Of a stretch of 64,000 bases of DNA, positions 43,844 through 51,281 are shown one piece after another (the stretch's first letter is position 1; every line of letters starts with the position of its first letter). Both the position numbers and the translations under genes were made by a program. The notes below the pieces were generated by a model. It made no database searches. It had not been told where the DNA came from and saw only the letters and a program-made list of their open reading frames with translations. Source of the DNA: Chloroflexota bacterium (GTDB lineage: Bacteria > Chloroflexota > Anaerolineae > Promineifilales > Promineifilaceae); NCBI GenBank assembly GCA_014584575.1, contig JACTMP010000061.1, forward strand, positions 1 through 64,000, given 5' to 3'.

Positions 43844-44188
43844 ATGAGGAAAGTCAACTTCTACAAGACCAGATCAGGGCGTAGTCCGGTTGAAGAGTTT
43901 TTGAATTCTTTGACCGGTAAACAAGCGCAGAAAGTTACCTGGGTTTTGCAGCTTATTGAGGATATGGACACGATTCCCCGGCAGTATTTCAAGAAGTTGA
44001 CGAACTCTGATGATATTTGGGAAGTGCGCATTCAATATGGTGGTAATATTTTTCGGCTACTTGGCTTTTTTGATGGGAACGAACTGATTGTTTTGACTAG
44101 CGGCTTTGCCAAGAAAACACAGAAAACGCCGCTACAAGAAATTATGACAGCGGAGCAGCGCAAACGAGATTACTTTGAGCGGAGATAA
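43844..44188 (+). CDS. higB: HigB/Gp49-like toxin of the RelE superfamily
   Basis: The 114-residue protein resembles phage-derived Gp49/HigB proteins: S-P-V-E-E-F-L-N-S-L, K-K-L-T-N-S-D-D-I-W-E-V-R, R-L-L-G-F-F-D-G and the late F-A-K-K-T-Q-K-T-P. These are ribosome-associated mRNA interferases. ATG 43844 places the first strand (M-R-K-V-N-F-Y) at the N-terminus. The antitoxin gene follows with a 4-bp gap, in the toxin-first order typical of higBA. Confidence 0.88.
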   Translation: MRKVNFYKTRSGRSPVEEFLNSLTGKQAQKVTWVLQLIEDMDTIPRQYFKKLTNSDDIWEVRIQYGGNIFRLLGFFDGNELIVLTSGFAKKTQKTPLQEIMTAEQRKRDYFERR

Positions 44189-44192
44189 GGTG

Positions 44193-44468
44193 ATGAGCGA
44201 CTTACAGAAGTATATTAAACAACGATCTAGCCGTGATGCGGAATTTGCCGAAGATTTTGCCGAAGGATATGCCAATTTCAGGTTGGGGGTATTATTACGG
44301 CAGGCGCGGGAGAAGGCTGGCCTTACCCAAGAAGAAATCGCCCAACAAATTGGAACGCCGACGGCAACCGTTTCTAAAATTGAGAACCACACAGAGGATG
44401 TCCGCCTGGCCCTTATCTGGCGATATGCAGAGGCATTAGGCAAGAACGTTTATATCGACCTGGGGTAA
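44193..44468 (+). CDS. higA: HigA-like antitoxin with XRE helix-turn-helix
   Basis: The 91-residue protein has an HTH_3 domain in its second half: L-L-R-Q-A-R-E-K-A-G-L-T-Q-E-E-I-A-Q-Q-I-G-T followed by V-S-K-I-E-N. It should bind its own promoter and neutralise the HigB-like toxin. ATG 44193 is chosen with a GGAG/AAGG site just upstream; a TTG at 44175 is possible but lies inside the toxin gene. The pair forms a four-gene run with mazEF. Confidence 0.85.
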   Translation: MSDLQKYIKQRSSRDAEFAEDFAEGYANFRLGVLLRQAREKAGLTQEEIAQQIGTPTATVSKIENHTEDVRLALIWRYAEALGKNVYIDLG

Positions 44469-44579
44469 GAAAAAGCCTGAACTGGCTGACCAGCGTGAAG
44501 TTGGGCCAGTAGTGCTTGTAAAGGGGGGAGTACGGCCGTGACTGCTGGTACATTTTAGAAGGGTAACAAACTATTTGTT

Positions 44580-44966
44580 ATGGATGTACAGCATATAGTA
44601 ATTCCACCGATAATTCTGAAATGGAGCGATTGGTATAACTGGGATACATTTGTGACAGATGTTCGAACCGACTCTGCCGGTATTAGGGTGCCCAATCAAA
44701 AAGGGGTGTATGAAGTCAAACTTGTTGATACTGATGAAAGGCTCACGATAGGCAAAGCGTCAAACCTGAGGATGCGAATAAAACAAGGCCTGGTAAAAGG
44801 TAAAGTACCCCACTCGTCAGGTAGGGACATTAGAGAAAAAGAGGATACGACGCAAATTGTCATTCGATGGGCTGTCACAAATCGGCCGTCTGCTTTAGAA
44901 GAAGAATTGCATCGGAAATATGTCGAAAAGTTCGGCAAATTGCCAAAATATACGGACAGGACGTAA
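44580..44966 (+). CDS. GIY-YIG-like nuclease domain protein
   Basis: The 128-residue protein has a compact domain with K-G-V-Y-E-V-K (a GIY variant) at about 40-46, L-T-I-G-K-A-S-N-L-R-M-R-I (a YIG variant with the Arg helix) at about 55-67, and E-E-E-L-H-R-K-Y at about 108-115, where GIY-YIG enzymes have the metal-binding Glu. The order and spacing fit the family. The function is unknown; with the adjacent toxin-antitoxin genes it may be part of a mobile or defence-type insertion. A 111-bp gap with one ACGGCCGT precedes it. Confidence 0.6.
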   Translation: MDVQHIVIPPIILKWSDWYNWDTFVTDVRTDSAGIRVPNQKGVYEVKLVDTDERLTIGKASNLRMRIKQGLVKGKVPHSSGRDIREKEDTTQIVIRWAVTNRPSALEEELHRKYVEKFGKLPKYTDRT

Positions 44967-44991
44967 AAATTATGAAATACAGGAGTTTTGC

Positions 44992-45969
44992 ATGACATCA
45001 ACGTCTTTTCATCGTGACGTGTTGAAATTGGATGCGGAAGCGGAAGTAAACCGCATTGTGGAGAGTTTGCGGCGGCATATTTTCACCATTCTGAAAAAGC
45101 GGGGTGGGGTGATGGGTGTCAGCGGTGGGGTGGATTCGGCCGTGGTGCTGGCGATGGCGGTACGGGCGTTGGGCGCAGAGCGGCTGGTGGCCCTGCTGCT
45201 GCCGGAGATGGAATCCAGCCCAGACAGCGCCCGGTTGGCGCGGGTGGTCTGCCGCCAGTTTGGCGTGGAACCAATTACCGAGGATATGACCGGGGCGCTG
45301 TGGGGTTTTGGCGCATACCAGCGGCGGGATGAGGCGGTGCGGGCCATTTTCCCGGAGTATGACAGCACTTACAAATTAAAAATTACCCTGCCCACCGGTC
45401 TTCTGGAAGGGGGGACGCTGAACTTTTTTAGCGCCACCATTGTCAGCCCGGAGGGGGAGGAACAGACGAAACGACTACGGCCGTCGCAACTCCAGCAGAT
45501 CGTCGCCGCCACCAACTTCAAACAGCGCAGCCGGGTAGCCATGCTCTACTACCATGCCGAACTGCGCGACTACGCCATGATCGGTACGCCGCAGCGCAAT
45601 GAACATGACCAGGGTTTCTTCGTCAAGTACGGCGATGGGGCCATGGACGTCATGCCCATTGGCCACCTGTTTAAGTCGCAAATTTACCAGTTGGCCGAAT
45701 ACCTGGATGTGCCCGAAGAAATCCGCACCCGCCCACCCACCTCAGACACCTACAGCGCCGGCAGTACCCAGGAGGAGTTTTTCTTCCGCCTGCCATTTGA
45801 GACGATGGATTTGATCTGGTATGGGTTGGATCATGGTGTCCCGGCGGAAGTAGTGGCGCAGGAGATGGGGTTGACGGCCGAACAGGTGCAGCGCGTCTAC
45901 GATGACATCACCCGCAAGCGCATGACGACCGAGTATTTACGGACACGGCCGTTGGGGGTGGAAGATTAG
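44992..45969 (+). CDS. NAD-synthase-like N-type ATP pyrophosphatase
   Basis: The 325-residue protein has the PPi loop M-G-V-S-G-G-V-D-S-A (41-50) and downstream NadE features: I-G-T-P-Q-R-N-E, Y-G-D-G-A-M-D-V-M-P-I-G, K-S-Q-I-Y-Q-L-A and P-E-E-I. It lacks the usual D-E-L-G near the end (A-G-S-T-Q-E-E-F-F-F instead) and has a longer middle part, so it is a divergent branch. No glutaminase domain is fused, so free ammonia is the nitrogen source. Near asnB and a carrier-ligase pair it may amidate a pathway intermediate instead of making NAD. AGGAG precedes the ATG. Confidence 0.75.
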   Translation: MTSTSFHRDVLKLDAEAEVNRIVESLRRHIFTILKKRGGVMGVSGGVDSAVVLAMAVRALGAERLVALLLPEMESSPDSARLARVVCRQFGVEPITEDMTGALWGFGAYQRRDEAVRAIFPEYDSTYKLKITLPTGLLEGGTLNFFSATIVSPEGEEQTKRLRPSQLQQIVAATNFKQRSRVAMLYYHAELRDYAMIGTPQRNEHDQGFFVKYGDGAMDVMPIGHLFKSQIYQLAEYLDVPEEIRTRPPTSDTYSAGSTQEEFFFRLPFETMDLIWYGLDHGVPAEVVAQEMGLTAEQVQRVYDDITRKRMTTEYLRTRPLGVED

Positions 45970-45978
45970 AAGCTGTTG

Positions 45979-46025
45979 GTAGTAGGCACTTTAGTGCCCT
46001 TTGGCGGCGATAAATCGCCTACTAC
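45979..46025. repeat. Branched intergenic inverted repeat, GTAGTAGGC type
   Basis: An outer 9-bp stem (45979-45987 with 46017-46025) encloses two smaller perfect stems, 45985-45998 and 46006-46019, each 6 bp with a 2-nt loop. They overlap the outer arms by three bases, so the fold may switch between two forms. It begins nine bases after the NadE-like stop and ends five bases before the AGGAG site of the next gene. Confidence 0.7.
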
Positions 46026-46041
46026 GAACCAGGAGTACTGT

Positions 46042-47070
46042 ATGAATCGTCAATATGGGGCGCTAAGTGGAGTCGCCATTGTCCTCATTGTGCTGAACCA
46101 TACCATTACCGCCGGTGATACCTTCGCCCCAGTGGTGGGATGGGTGCGCCAGGTGCTTACTATTTTGCAGGCAATGGGCGCGTTTGCCGTGCCTACCTTT
46201 CTCTTCATCTCTGGCGCGTTTGTGGCATATGCGGCGCGGGGCAAGTCGGTCTTGTCGCTCAAGTTCATCTGGGCCAGCGTCAAACACATCTTGTGGCCTT
46301 ACCTGATCTGGACGGTCATCTTTCACGCGATTCTGTTCTTCACCCGCGACCAGCAGCACAGCCCTGGTGAATATCTACACTTCTTCCTGACCGGTAATCC
46401 GTATCATTTTGTGCCGCTGCTGCTCTTCTTTTACGTCATTTCCCCTATCCTGGTCATCATCGGTCAGCGCTTTGGCTGGTTGTTGCTGCTGTTGATTGGC
46501 CTTTACCAGCTATTTTTGATCTTTGCCTTGCATCCACAGGTGTTTGGCATCACCCCGCCGGGCTGGACGTGGTGGCTGACGCCGCCGGTTTTGCGCCATA
46601 CCATGGCCGATTGGGTCATTTATTTCCCGATGGGGTTGATTTTTAGTATGCACAACACGGCCGTCAAACCCCGTTTGCAGCGATTGAAATGGCTGAGTCT
46701 CACGGCCGTGCTGCTCCTATTCGCCGTGGGTATTTTGAATGCGTTTGGTCTGGTATCCGCCCCCTGGGCGCGCTTTTTGGCGCCGGTGCCGCTCATGCTG
46801 CTGCTGCCCATCATCAGCCGCAATGCCATTCCCCAGGTGGGCCGGTTTGAACAGGTGGGGCGGCGCAGTTATGGCATCTACCTGACCCATTTTATTGTGC
46901 TGGAACTGGTCTTGTTTGCCATCCGGCAAGTGGCATCGGGACTATTTGCCTGGCCTGTGTTGATTTACCCGCTATTGTTTGTGGCCGCTTTGTTTGTACC
47001 ATTGTGGGTGATGGAATGGGCGGCTAAACGGCCGTCTACCCGCAAAGTGTATCGCTACGTTTTTGGTTAA
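46042..47070 (+). CDS. Membrane acyltransferase (acyltransferase-3 family), paralogue 4
   Basis: The 342-residue multi-pass protein is the shortest of four paralogues. It keeps S-G-V-A-I-V-L-I-V-L-N-H in helix one, F-I-S-G-A-F near 60, N-P-Y-H-F-V-P-L-L-L-F, R-R-S-Y-G-I-Y-L-T-H near 280 and the terminal Y-R-Y-V-F-G. It stands apart from the other three, beside the second carrier-ligase-amidotransferase module, and may transfer that module's acyl group. ATG 46042 with AGGAG upstream is clear; the open frame extends further left but only through the hairpin. Confidence 0.8.
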   Translation: MNRQYGALSGVAIVLIVLNHTITAGDTFAPVVGWVRQVLTILQAMGAFAVPTFLFISGAFVAYAARGKSVLSLKFIWASVKHILWPYLIWTVIFHAILFFTRDQQHSPGEYLHFFLTGNPYHFVPLLLFFYVISPILVIIGQRFGWLLLLLIGLYQLFLIFALHPQVFGITPPGWTWWLTPPVLRHTMADWVIYFPMGLIFSMHNTAVKPRLQRLKWLSLTAVLLLFAVGILNAFGLVSAPWARFLAPVPLMLLLPIISRNAIPQVGRFEQVGRRSYGIYLTHFIVLELVLFAIRQVASGLFAWPVLIYPLLFVAALFVPLWVMEWAAKRPSTRKVYRYVFG

Positions 47071-47075
47071 AAAGA

Positions 47076-47110
47076 GATTGAGAGATTGCCAGTCTCCCAA
47101 TCTCTCAATC
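47076..47110. repeat. Intergenic hairpin, GATTGAGAGATTG type
   Basis: Perfect 13-bp stem (47076-47088 with 47098-47110) and a 9-nt loop. The arms are built of GATTGAGA words. It starts five bases after the acyltransferase stop and ends 18 bp before the next ATG. No Shine-Dalgarno is visible after it. The hairpin at 20607 uses similar words. Confidence 0.8.
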
Positions 47111-47128
47111 CCATAATCTCGTCTTTAC

Positions 47129-47950
47129 ATGCTTAAACCTGGCTACATCAAATACCGCACCATCCAATACCTGCATTATGCCGCGCTGGAAAAGCGGTGG
47201 ACGGGACAGGCCGATTACACCCGCTTTATCCTGTTGGGTCGGTCGCGGGTGGGGTCGAATATGCTGCGCAGTCTGCTCAACGCCCATAGCCAGATTGTGA
47301 CTTTTGGCGAGATTTTCCAGAACAAAAATGAAATTGGCTGGGCGATGGAGGGGTTTCCCACCAACGGCCGTACCCATCAACAATTCCTCCACCAACCCAT
47401 CCAGCTTTTAGAGCAGAAGTTGTGGCGCAATTACCCGGCTGAAATCAGGGCCGTTGGTTTCAAAATTTTCTATTACCACGCCCGTGACCCGGAGTGGACG
47501 GCCGTGTGGGAACATTTGCGCCAGGACAAGGATTTGCGGATTTTGCACCTGAAGCGGCGCAATTTTCTGGAGGTTCACCTTTCCCGTAAACGGGCTATGG
47601 TTTCTGCTGAATGGGTCAATACCGGCGGCGGCCCGGCAGCCAAAGTGGGCGCGGTGGCGCTGGATTATGCCGAATGTCTGGCCGATTTTGAGCAAACCCG
47701 CGCCTGGGAAAGGGAGGCTGAAACCTTTTTCAGCGACCATCCCTATCTGGAACTGGTGTATGAAGAGTTGGCGGCTAACCCGGAACAGGAGATGGGTCGG
47801 GTGCAAGAGCTATTGGGCGTAGCGCATGAAGCGGTGCAGCCGCAAACGCACAAACAACGGCAACGGCCGTTGGCCGACGCCATTACCAATTTCCACGAGT
47901 TAAAAGCGCAGTTTGCCGGGTCGCTCTGGGCAAGTTTTTTTGAGGAGTGA
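47129..47950 (+). CDS. Sulfotransferase-like protein (Stf0/LPS-type)
   Basis: The 273-residue protein has F-I-L-L-G-R-S-R-V-G-S-N-M-L near residue 33, a variant phosphosulfate loop, and L-K-R-R-N-F-L-E-V-H-L-S-R near 155, matching the 3'-phosphate site. L-E-L-V-Y-E-E-L is the usual following strand. It is nearest to the protein at 15685 within this window. Sulfation of the glycan is likely but not proven, because the loop departs from the classical form. The ATG has no Shine-Dalgarno and follows a perfect hairpin. Confidence 0.7.
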   Translation: MLKPGYIKYRTIQYLHYAALEKRWTGQADYTRFILLGRSRVGSNMLRSLLNAHSQIVTFGEIFQNKNEIGWAMEGFPTNGRTHQQFLHQPIQLLEQKLWRNYPAEIRAVGFKIFYYHARDPEWTAVWEHLRQDKDLRILHLKRRNFLEVHLSRKRAMVSAEWVNTGGGPAAKVGAVALDYAECLADFEQTRAWEREAETFFSDHPYLELVYEELAANPEQEMGRVQELLGVAHEAVQPQTHKQRQRPLADAITNFHELKAQFAGSLWASFFEE

Positions 47951-47959
47951 TTTAACGAA

Positions 47960-48868
47960 TTGATCAAACTCTCCATCGTCATTGTCAGTTGGAATACGTC
48001 CGACATCCTGGCGCAATGCCTGGATTCGGTGTTTGCTCATGCCCCGGCTGTGCCGTTTGAGGTGTGGGTGGTGGATAACGCTTCCACCGACGGCTCACCG
48101 GCGATGGTGCAGCAGCGTTTCCCTCAGGTGAAATTGCTGCAAAACGAGACGAACCCCGGTTTTGCCACCGCCAACAATCAGGCCATGCGCCAATGCACCG
48201 GGGAGTACGTGCTGCTGCTGAATCCCGATACCATTGTGTACGCCGGGGCGCTGCCCACGCTGGTGCAATTTTTAGATGATAACCCGCAGGCGGGGGCGTG
48301 TGGGGCGCGGCTGCTTAATACCGACGGCTCATTGCAGTTGTCGTGTTACCCCACGCCGACGTTGGGTCGGGAACTGCTGCGCATGTTTCATCTGGACGGC
48401 CGTGTCCGCTACCACATGGATAGTTGGGATACGAATACAGCCCGCCCGGTGGAGGCGCTATTAGGGGCCTGCATCCTGGCGCGGCGGCACATCCTGGAAA
48501 CAATTGGCCTGATGGACGAGAGCTACTTCATGTTTTCCGAAGAGATTGACCTGTGTTACCGCATCAGCCAGGCGGGGTGGGGCATCTTCTGGGTGCCGCA
48601 GGCGCAAATTGTGCATTTGGGTGGGCAGAGTACACGGCAGGTGAAAACGGAGATGTTTTTGCGGCTGTATGAGGGCAAACTGCGCTATATGCGGAAACAT
48701 TATGGGTGGGTCACGGCCGTGTTGTACAAGCTGATTTTACTGTTGGCCGCACTGGCGCGGCTGCTCATTGCCCCCATCGCCTGGCTGGAACGTCCGCCGA
48801 AACGGGATGACCACCTGGCGTTGGCCGGGCGTTACTGGCAATTGGTGAAGGCCTTGCCCGGCTATTAA
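47960..48868 (+). CDS. GT2 glycosyltransferase, rhamnosyltransferase-like
   Basis: The 302-residue protein begins I-K-L-S-I-V-I-V-S-W-N-T-S and has V-V-D-N-A-S-T-D-G-S, N-P-G-F-A-T-A-N-N-Q, L-N-P-D-T (metal site) and S-E-E-I-D-L-C-Y-R-I, typical of the WbbL-like branch. A hydrophobic segment near the C-terminus may touch the membrane. The start must be TTG 47960: it lies just before the first conserved strand, no ATG or GTG is available there, and GAGGAG lies 12 bases upstream within the previous gene's end. Confidence 0.86.
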   Translation: MIKLSIVIVSWNTSDILAQCLDSVFAHAPAVPFEVWVVDNASTDGSPAMVQQRFPQVKLLQNETNPGFATANNQAMRQCTGEYVLLLNPDTIVYAGALPTLVQFLDDNPQAGACGARLLNTDGSLQLSCYPTPTLGRELLRMFHLDGRVRYHMDSWDTNTARPVEALLGACILARRHILETIGLMDESYFMFSEEIDLCYRISQAGWGIFWVPQAQIVHLGGQSTRQVKTEMFLRLYEGKLRYMRKHYGWVTAVLYKLILLLAALARLLIAPIAWLERPPKRDDHLALAGRYWQLVKALPGY

Positions 48869-48877
48869 GATGGTAAG

Positions 48878-50083
48878 ATGAAAATACTCTACCTCTCCCA
48901 ACTCATCCCCTATCCGCCCGACGCCGGGCCAAAGGTGCGCATCTATCATGTGTTGGAATATCTGACGCAGGCGGGGCATCAGGTGACATTGGTCGCCTTT
49001 TGCCGGGAAAGCGACAAACCGGCGCATATGGAACATATGCGTAGGCTGTGCCACGAACTGCACACCGTGTTGATGCGGCGGTCGCGGTTGAAGGATGTGT
49101 GGTATTTGGGCACGAGTTTGTTACGGCGACGGCCGTTTCTCATTGCCCGCGACACTGTAGACGACATGCACCAGTTGGTCAAAACACTGGTGCGGCAACA
49201 TGATTTTGATGCCGTTCATGCCGACCAGTTGTGGATGGCGCAATATGCGCTGACGGCAAAACAAGAAAAACCGGAGTTGACGGCCGTGCTCGACCAGCAC
49301 AACGCCACCTATCTCATCCCGCAACGGTTGGCCGACAGCGCCGGGAACCCCCTGCTGAAACAGATTCTCAAACAAGAATCTCGCCATATGGCCCGGTTTG
49401 AAGTGGAAATGTGCCAGCAGTTTGACCGCGTGGTGTGGGTGACGGCCGATGACAAAACGGCCGTGCAGTCTGTTGCCGGGCGATCCGCGCCCCAAATCAC
49501 CGGCCCCGTCATCCCTATTTGTGCTGATCCGTTGGCGAAAACGGTCATTGCCCGGCAAGCTGGCGGGCGACGGGTGACGTTTTTAGGCGGGCTGCACTGG
49601 CCACCGAATGCGGCTGGCGTGGTCTGGTTTGCCCGTGAGGTGTGGCCACTCATCCATACGGCCGTGCCCGATGCTATATTCACGGTGATTGGCAAGGAGC
49701 CACCGGCGGAACTGCAAACGCTCCATCTGCCCAACCTGGATGTGACGGGCTATGTGGATGATGTGACGCCGTTGTTGCAGGAGACGGCCGTGTTCATCGT
49801 GCCCCTTCATGCCGGGGGTGGGATGCGCGTGAAAATTGTGGATGGCTGGTCGTGGGGGCTGCCCATTGTCAGCACCACCATTGGCGCGGAAGGCATTGGG
49901 TATACGGATGGTCAGGACATTCTTATCGCCGATACGGCCGGGGAGTTTGCGCAGGCCGCTATTCGCCTGCTGCACGACCCGGAACAATCGGCGCAGTTGG
50001 GGCGGCACGGCCGTACCACCTTGGAAACGTTTTATGACTGGCGCAAAACTTACCGAAGTTGGGATGAAATTTATAGACCCTAA
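48878..50083 (+). CDS. GT4-type glycosyltransferase
   Basis: The 401-residue protein starts M-K-I-L-Y-L-S-Q-L-I-P-Y-P-P-D-A-G-P-K, the N-terminus of the exosortase-associated/Stp1-like GT4 group. It has T-F-L-G-G-L-H-W-P-P-N, V-T-G-Y-V-D-D-V and the donor site V-P-L-H-A-G-G-G-M-R-V-K-I. The last two codons and the stop lie inside the left arm of a perfect hairpin (50075-50107), so the C-terminal R-P is dictated by the repeat. It is related to the proteins at 34969 and 52594. Confidence 0.87.
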   Translation: MKILYLSQLIPYPPDAGPKVRIYHVLEYLTQAGHQVTLVAFCRESDKPAHMEHMRRLCHELHTVLMRRSRLKDVWYLGTSLLRRRPFLIARDTVDDMHQLVKTLVRQHDFDAVHADQLWMAQYALTAKQEKPELTAVLDQHNATYLIPQRLADSAGNPLLKQILKQESRHMARFEVEMCQQFDRVVWVTADDKTAVQSVAGRSAPQITGPVIPICADPLAKTVIARQAGGRRVTFLGGLHWPPNAAGVVWFAREVWPLIHTAVPDAIFTVIGKEPPAELQTLHLPNLDVTGYVDDVTPLLQETAVFIVPLHAGGGMRVKIVDGWSWGLPIVSTTIGAEGIGYTDGQDILIADTAGEFAQAAIRLLHDPEQSAQLGRHGRTTLETFYDWRKTYRSWDEIYRP

Positions 50084-50107
50084 GGGTTTCTAAAACCCTT
50101 AGGGTCT
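50075..50107. repeat. Perfect hairpin, AGACCC/GGGTCT family, copy 2, overlapping a stop codon
   Basis: Perfect 15-bp stem (50075-50089 with 50093-50107), 3-nt loop. The left arm contains the final codons and TAA of the GT4 gene. The arms match the hairpin at 11138-11170, 39 kb away. It ends 13 bp before the wecB ATG. Confidence 0.88.
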
Positions 50108-50120
50108 ACCAGGACTGACT

Positions 50121-51269
50121 ATGAAAGCAATGATTGTGGTGGGCACACGGCCCGAGGCCATCAAAATGGCGCCCATCGTGCATGAACTACGGGCGCGGCG
50201 CGAGGTGGAAACAATTGTGTGCGCCACCGGTCAACATCGGGAGATGCTGGATCAGGTATTGTCGCTTTTTGCCATTATGCCCGATGTGGATTTGAACCTG
50301 ATGCAGCAAAACCAGACGCCCAGCCAGGTGGCCGCACGGGTGCTGCTGGCGCTAGACCCCTTATTGGCGGAGACGGAGCCGGATTGGCTGCTGGTGCAGG
50401 GCGACACAACAACGGTCATGGCCGCCTCGATTGCCGCTCATCATCGCCGGGTGCGGGTGGGGCATGTGGAGGCCGGGCTACGTACTTATGACCGCGCAAA
50501 TCCGTTCCCGGAGGAGATGAACCGGGTGGTGGCTGACCATGTGAGCGACCTGCATTTTGCACCCACAAAGGGGGCGCGGGCGAATTTGCTGGCGGAGGGC
50601 ATTTCGGTTAACAGTGTGCATATTACCGGCAATACGGTCATTGATGCGCTGCTATGGGTGGCGGCACGGCCGCTCACGGCCGCTGCCCAAACAGAACTGG
50701 GTCACTACGGGTTGGCGGATTTGGTGGCGGAGGAAGAACGGCGGGTCGTATTGGTGACGGCACACCGGCGGGAGAATCACGGCCGTCCCATTTTGGACAT
50801 TTGCCAGGCGTTGCAAACATTGGCCGGAAAGTGGCCGGATTTGCATTTTGTCTACCCGGTGCACCGTAATCCGAATATCTGGGGGCCGGTGCATGAACGG
50901 TTGGGCAATGTGCCTGGCATTACCCTGCTGCCGCCGGTGGATTATTCCTCGCTGACTCATTTGATGAAACACAGCCGCCTGATCCTCACCGATTCGGGCG
51001 GGGTGCAGGAAGAGGCGCCCAGTTTGGGCGTGCCGGTGCTGGTGCTGCGGGAGACGACGGAGCGACCGGAAGCGGTAACGGCTGGGGCTGCTCGATTGGT
51101 AGGCACAGACCCGGAGCAGATTGTCCGTGAAGCGGATCATTTGTTGCGGGATGCAACTGCACATGCAACCATGGCCCAGGCAATCAACCCGTATGGCGAT
51201 GGCCGGGCAGCGGCGCGCACGGTAGATGTACTGCTGACGGGCCGGTGTGAGCCGTTTAGCGGTGAATAA
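50121..51269 (+). CDS. wecB: UDP-N-acetylglucosamine 2-epimerase (non-hydrolysing)
   Basis: The 382-residue protein has all the main family blocks: V-V-G-T-R-P-E-A-I-K-M-A-P (7-19), T-G-Q-H-R-E-M-L, V-Q-G-D-T-T-T, G-H-V-E-A-G-L-R-T, P-E-E-M-N-R, T-A-H-R-R-E-N and D-S-G-G-V-Q-E-E-A. It interconverts UDP-GlcNAc and UDP-ManNAc in the cytoplasm and supplies ManNAc for the glycan; no UDP-ManNAc dehydrogenase is in the window. The length is typical. AGGA lies about nine bases before the ATG, directly after the hairpin. Confidence 0.95.
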   Translation: MKAMIVVGTRPEAIKMAPIVHELRARREVETIVCATGQHREMLDQVLSLFAIMPDVDLNLMQQNQTPSQVAARVLLALDPLLAETEPDWLLVQGDTTTVMAASIAAHHRRVRVGHVEAGLRTYDRANPFPEEMNRVVADHVSDLHFAPTKGARANLLAEGISVNSVHITGNTVIDALLWVAARPLTAAAQTELGHYGLADLVAEEERRVVLVTAHRRENHGRPILDICQALQTLAGKWPDLHFVYPVHRNPNIWGPVHERLGNVPGITLLPPVDYSSLTHLMKHSRLILTDSGGVQEEAPSLGVPVLVLRETTERPEAVTAGAARLVGTDPEQIVREADHLLRDATAHATMAQAINPYGDGRAAARTVDVLLTGRCEPFSGE

Positions 51270-51281
51270 AGAGAGAGGGTG

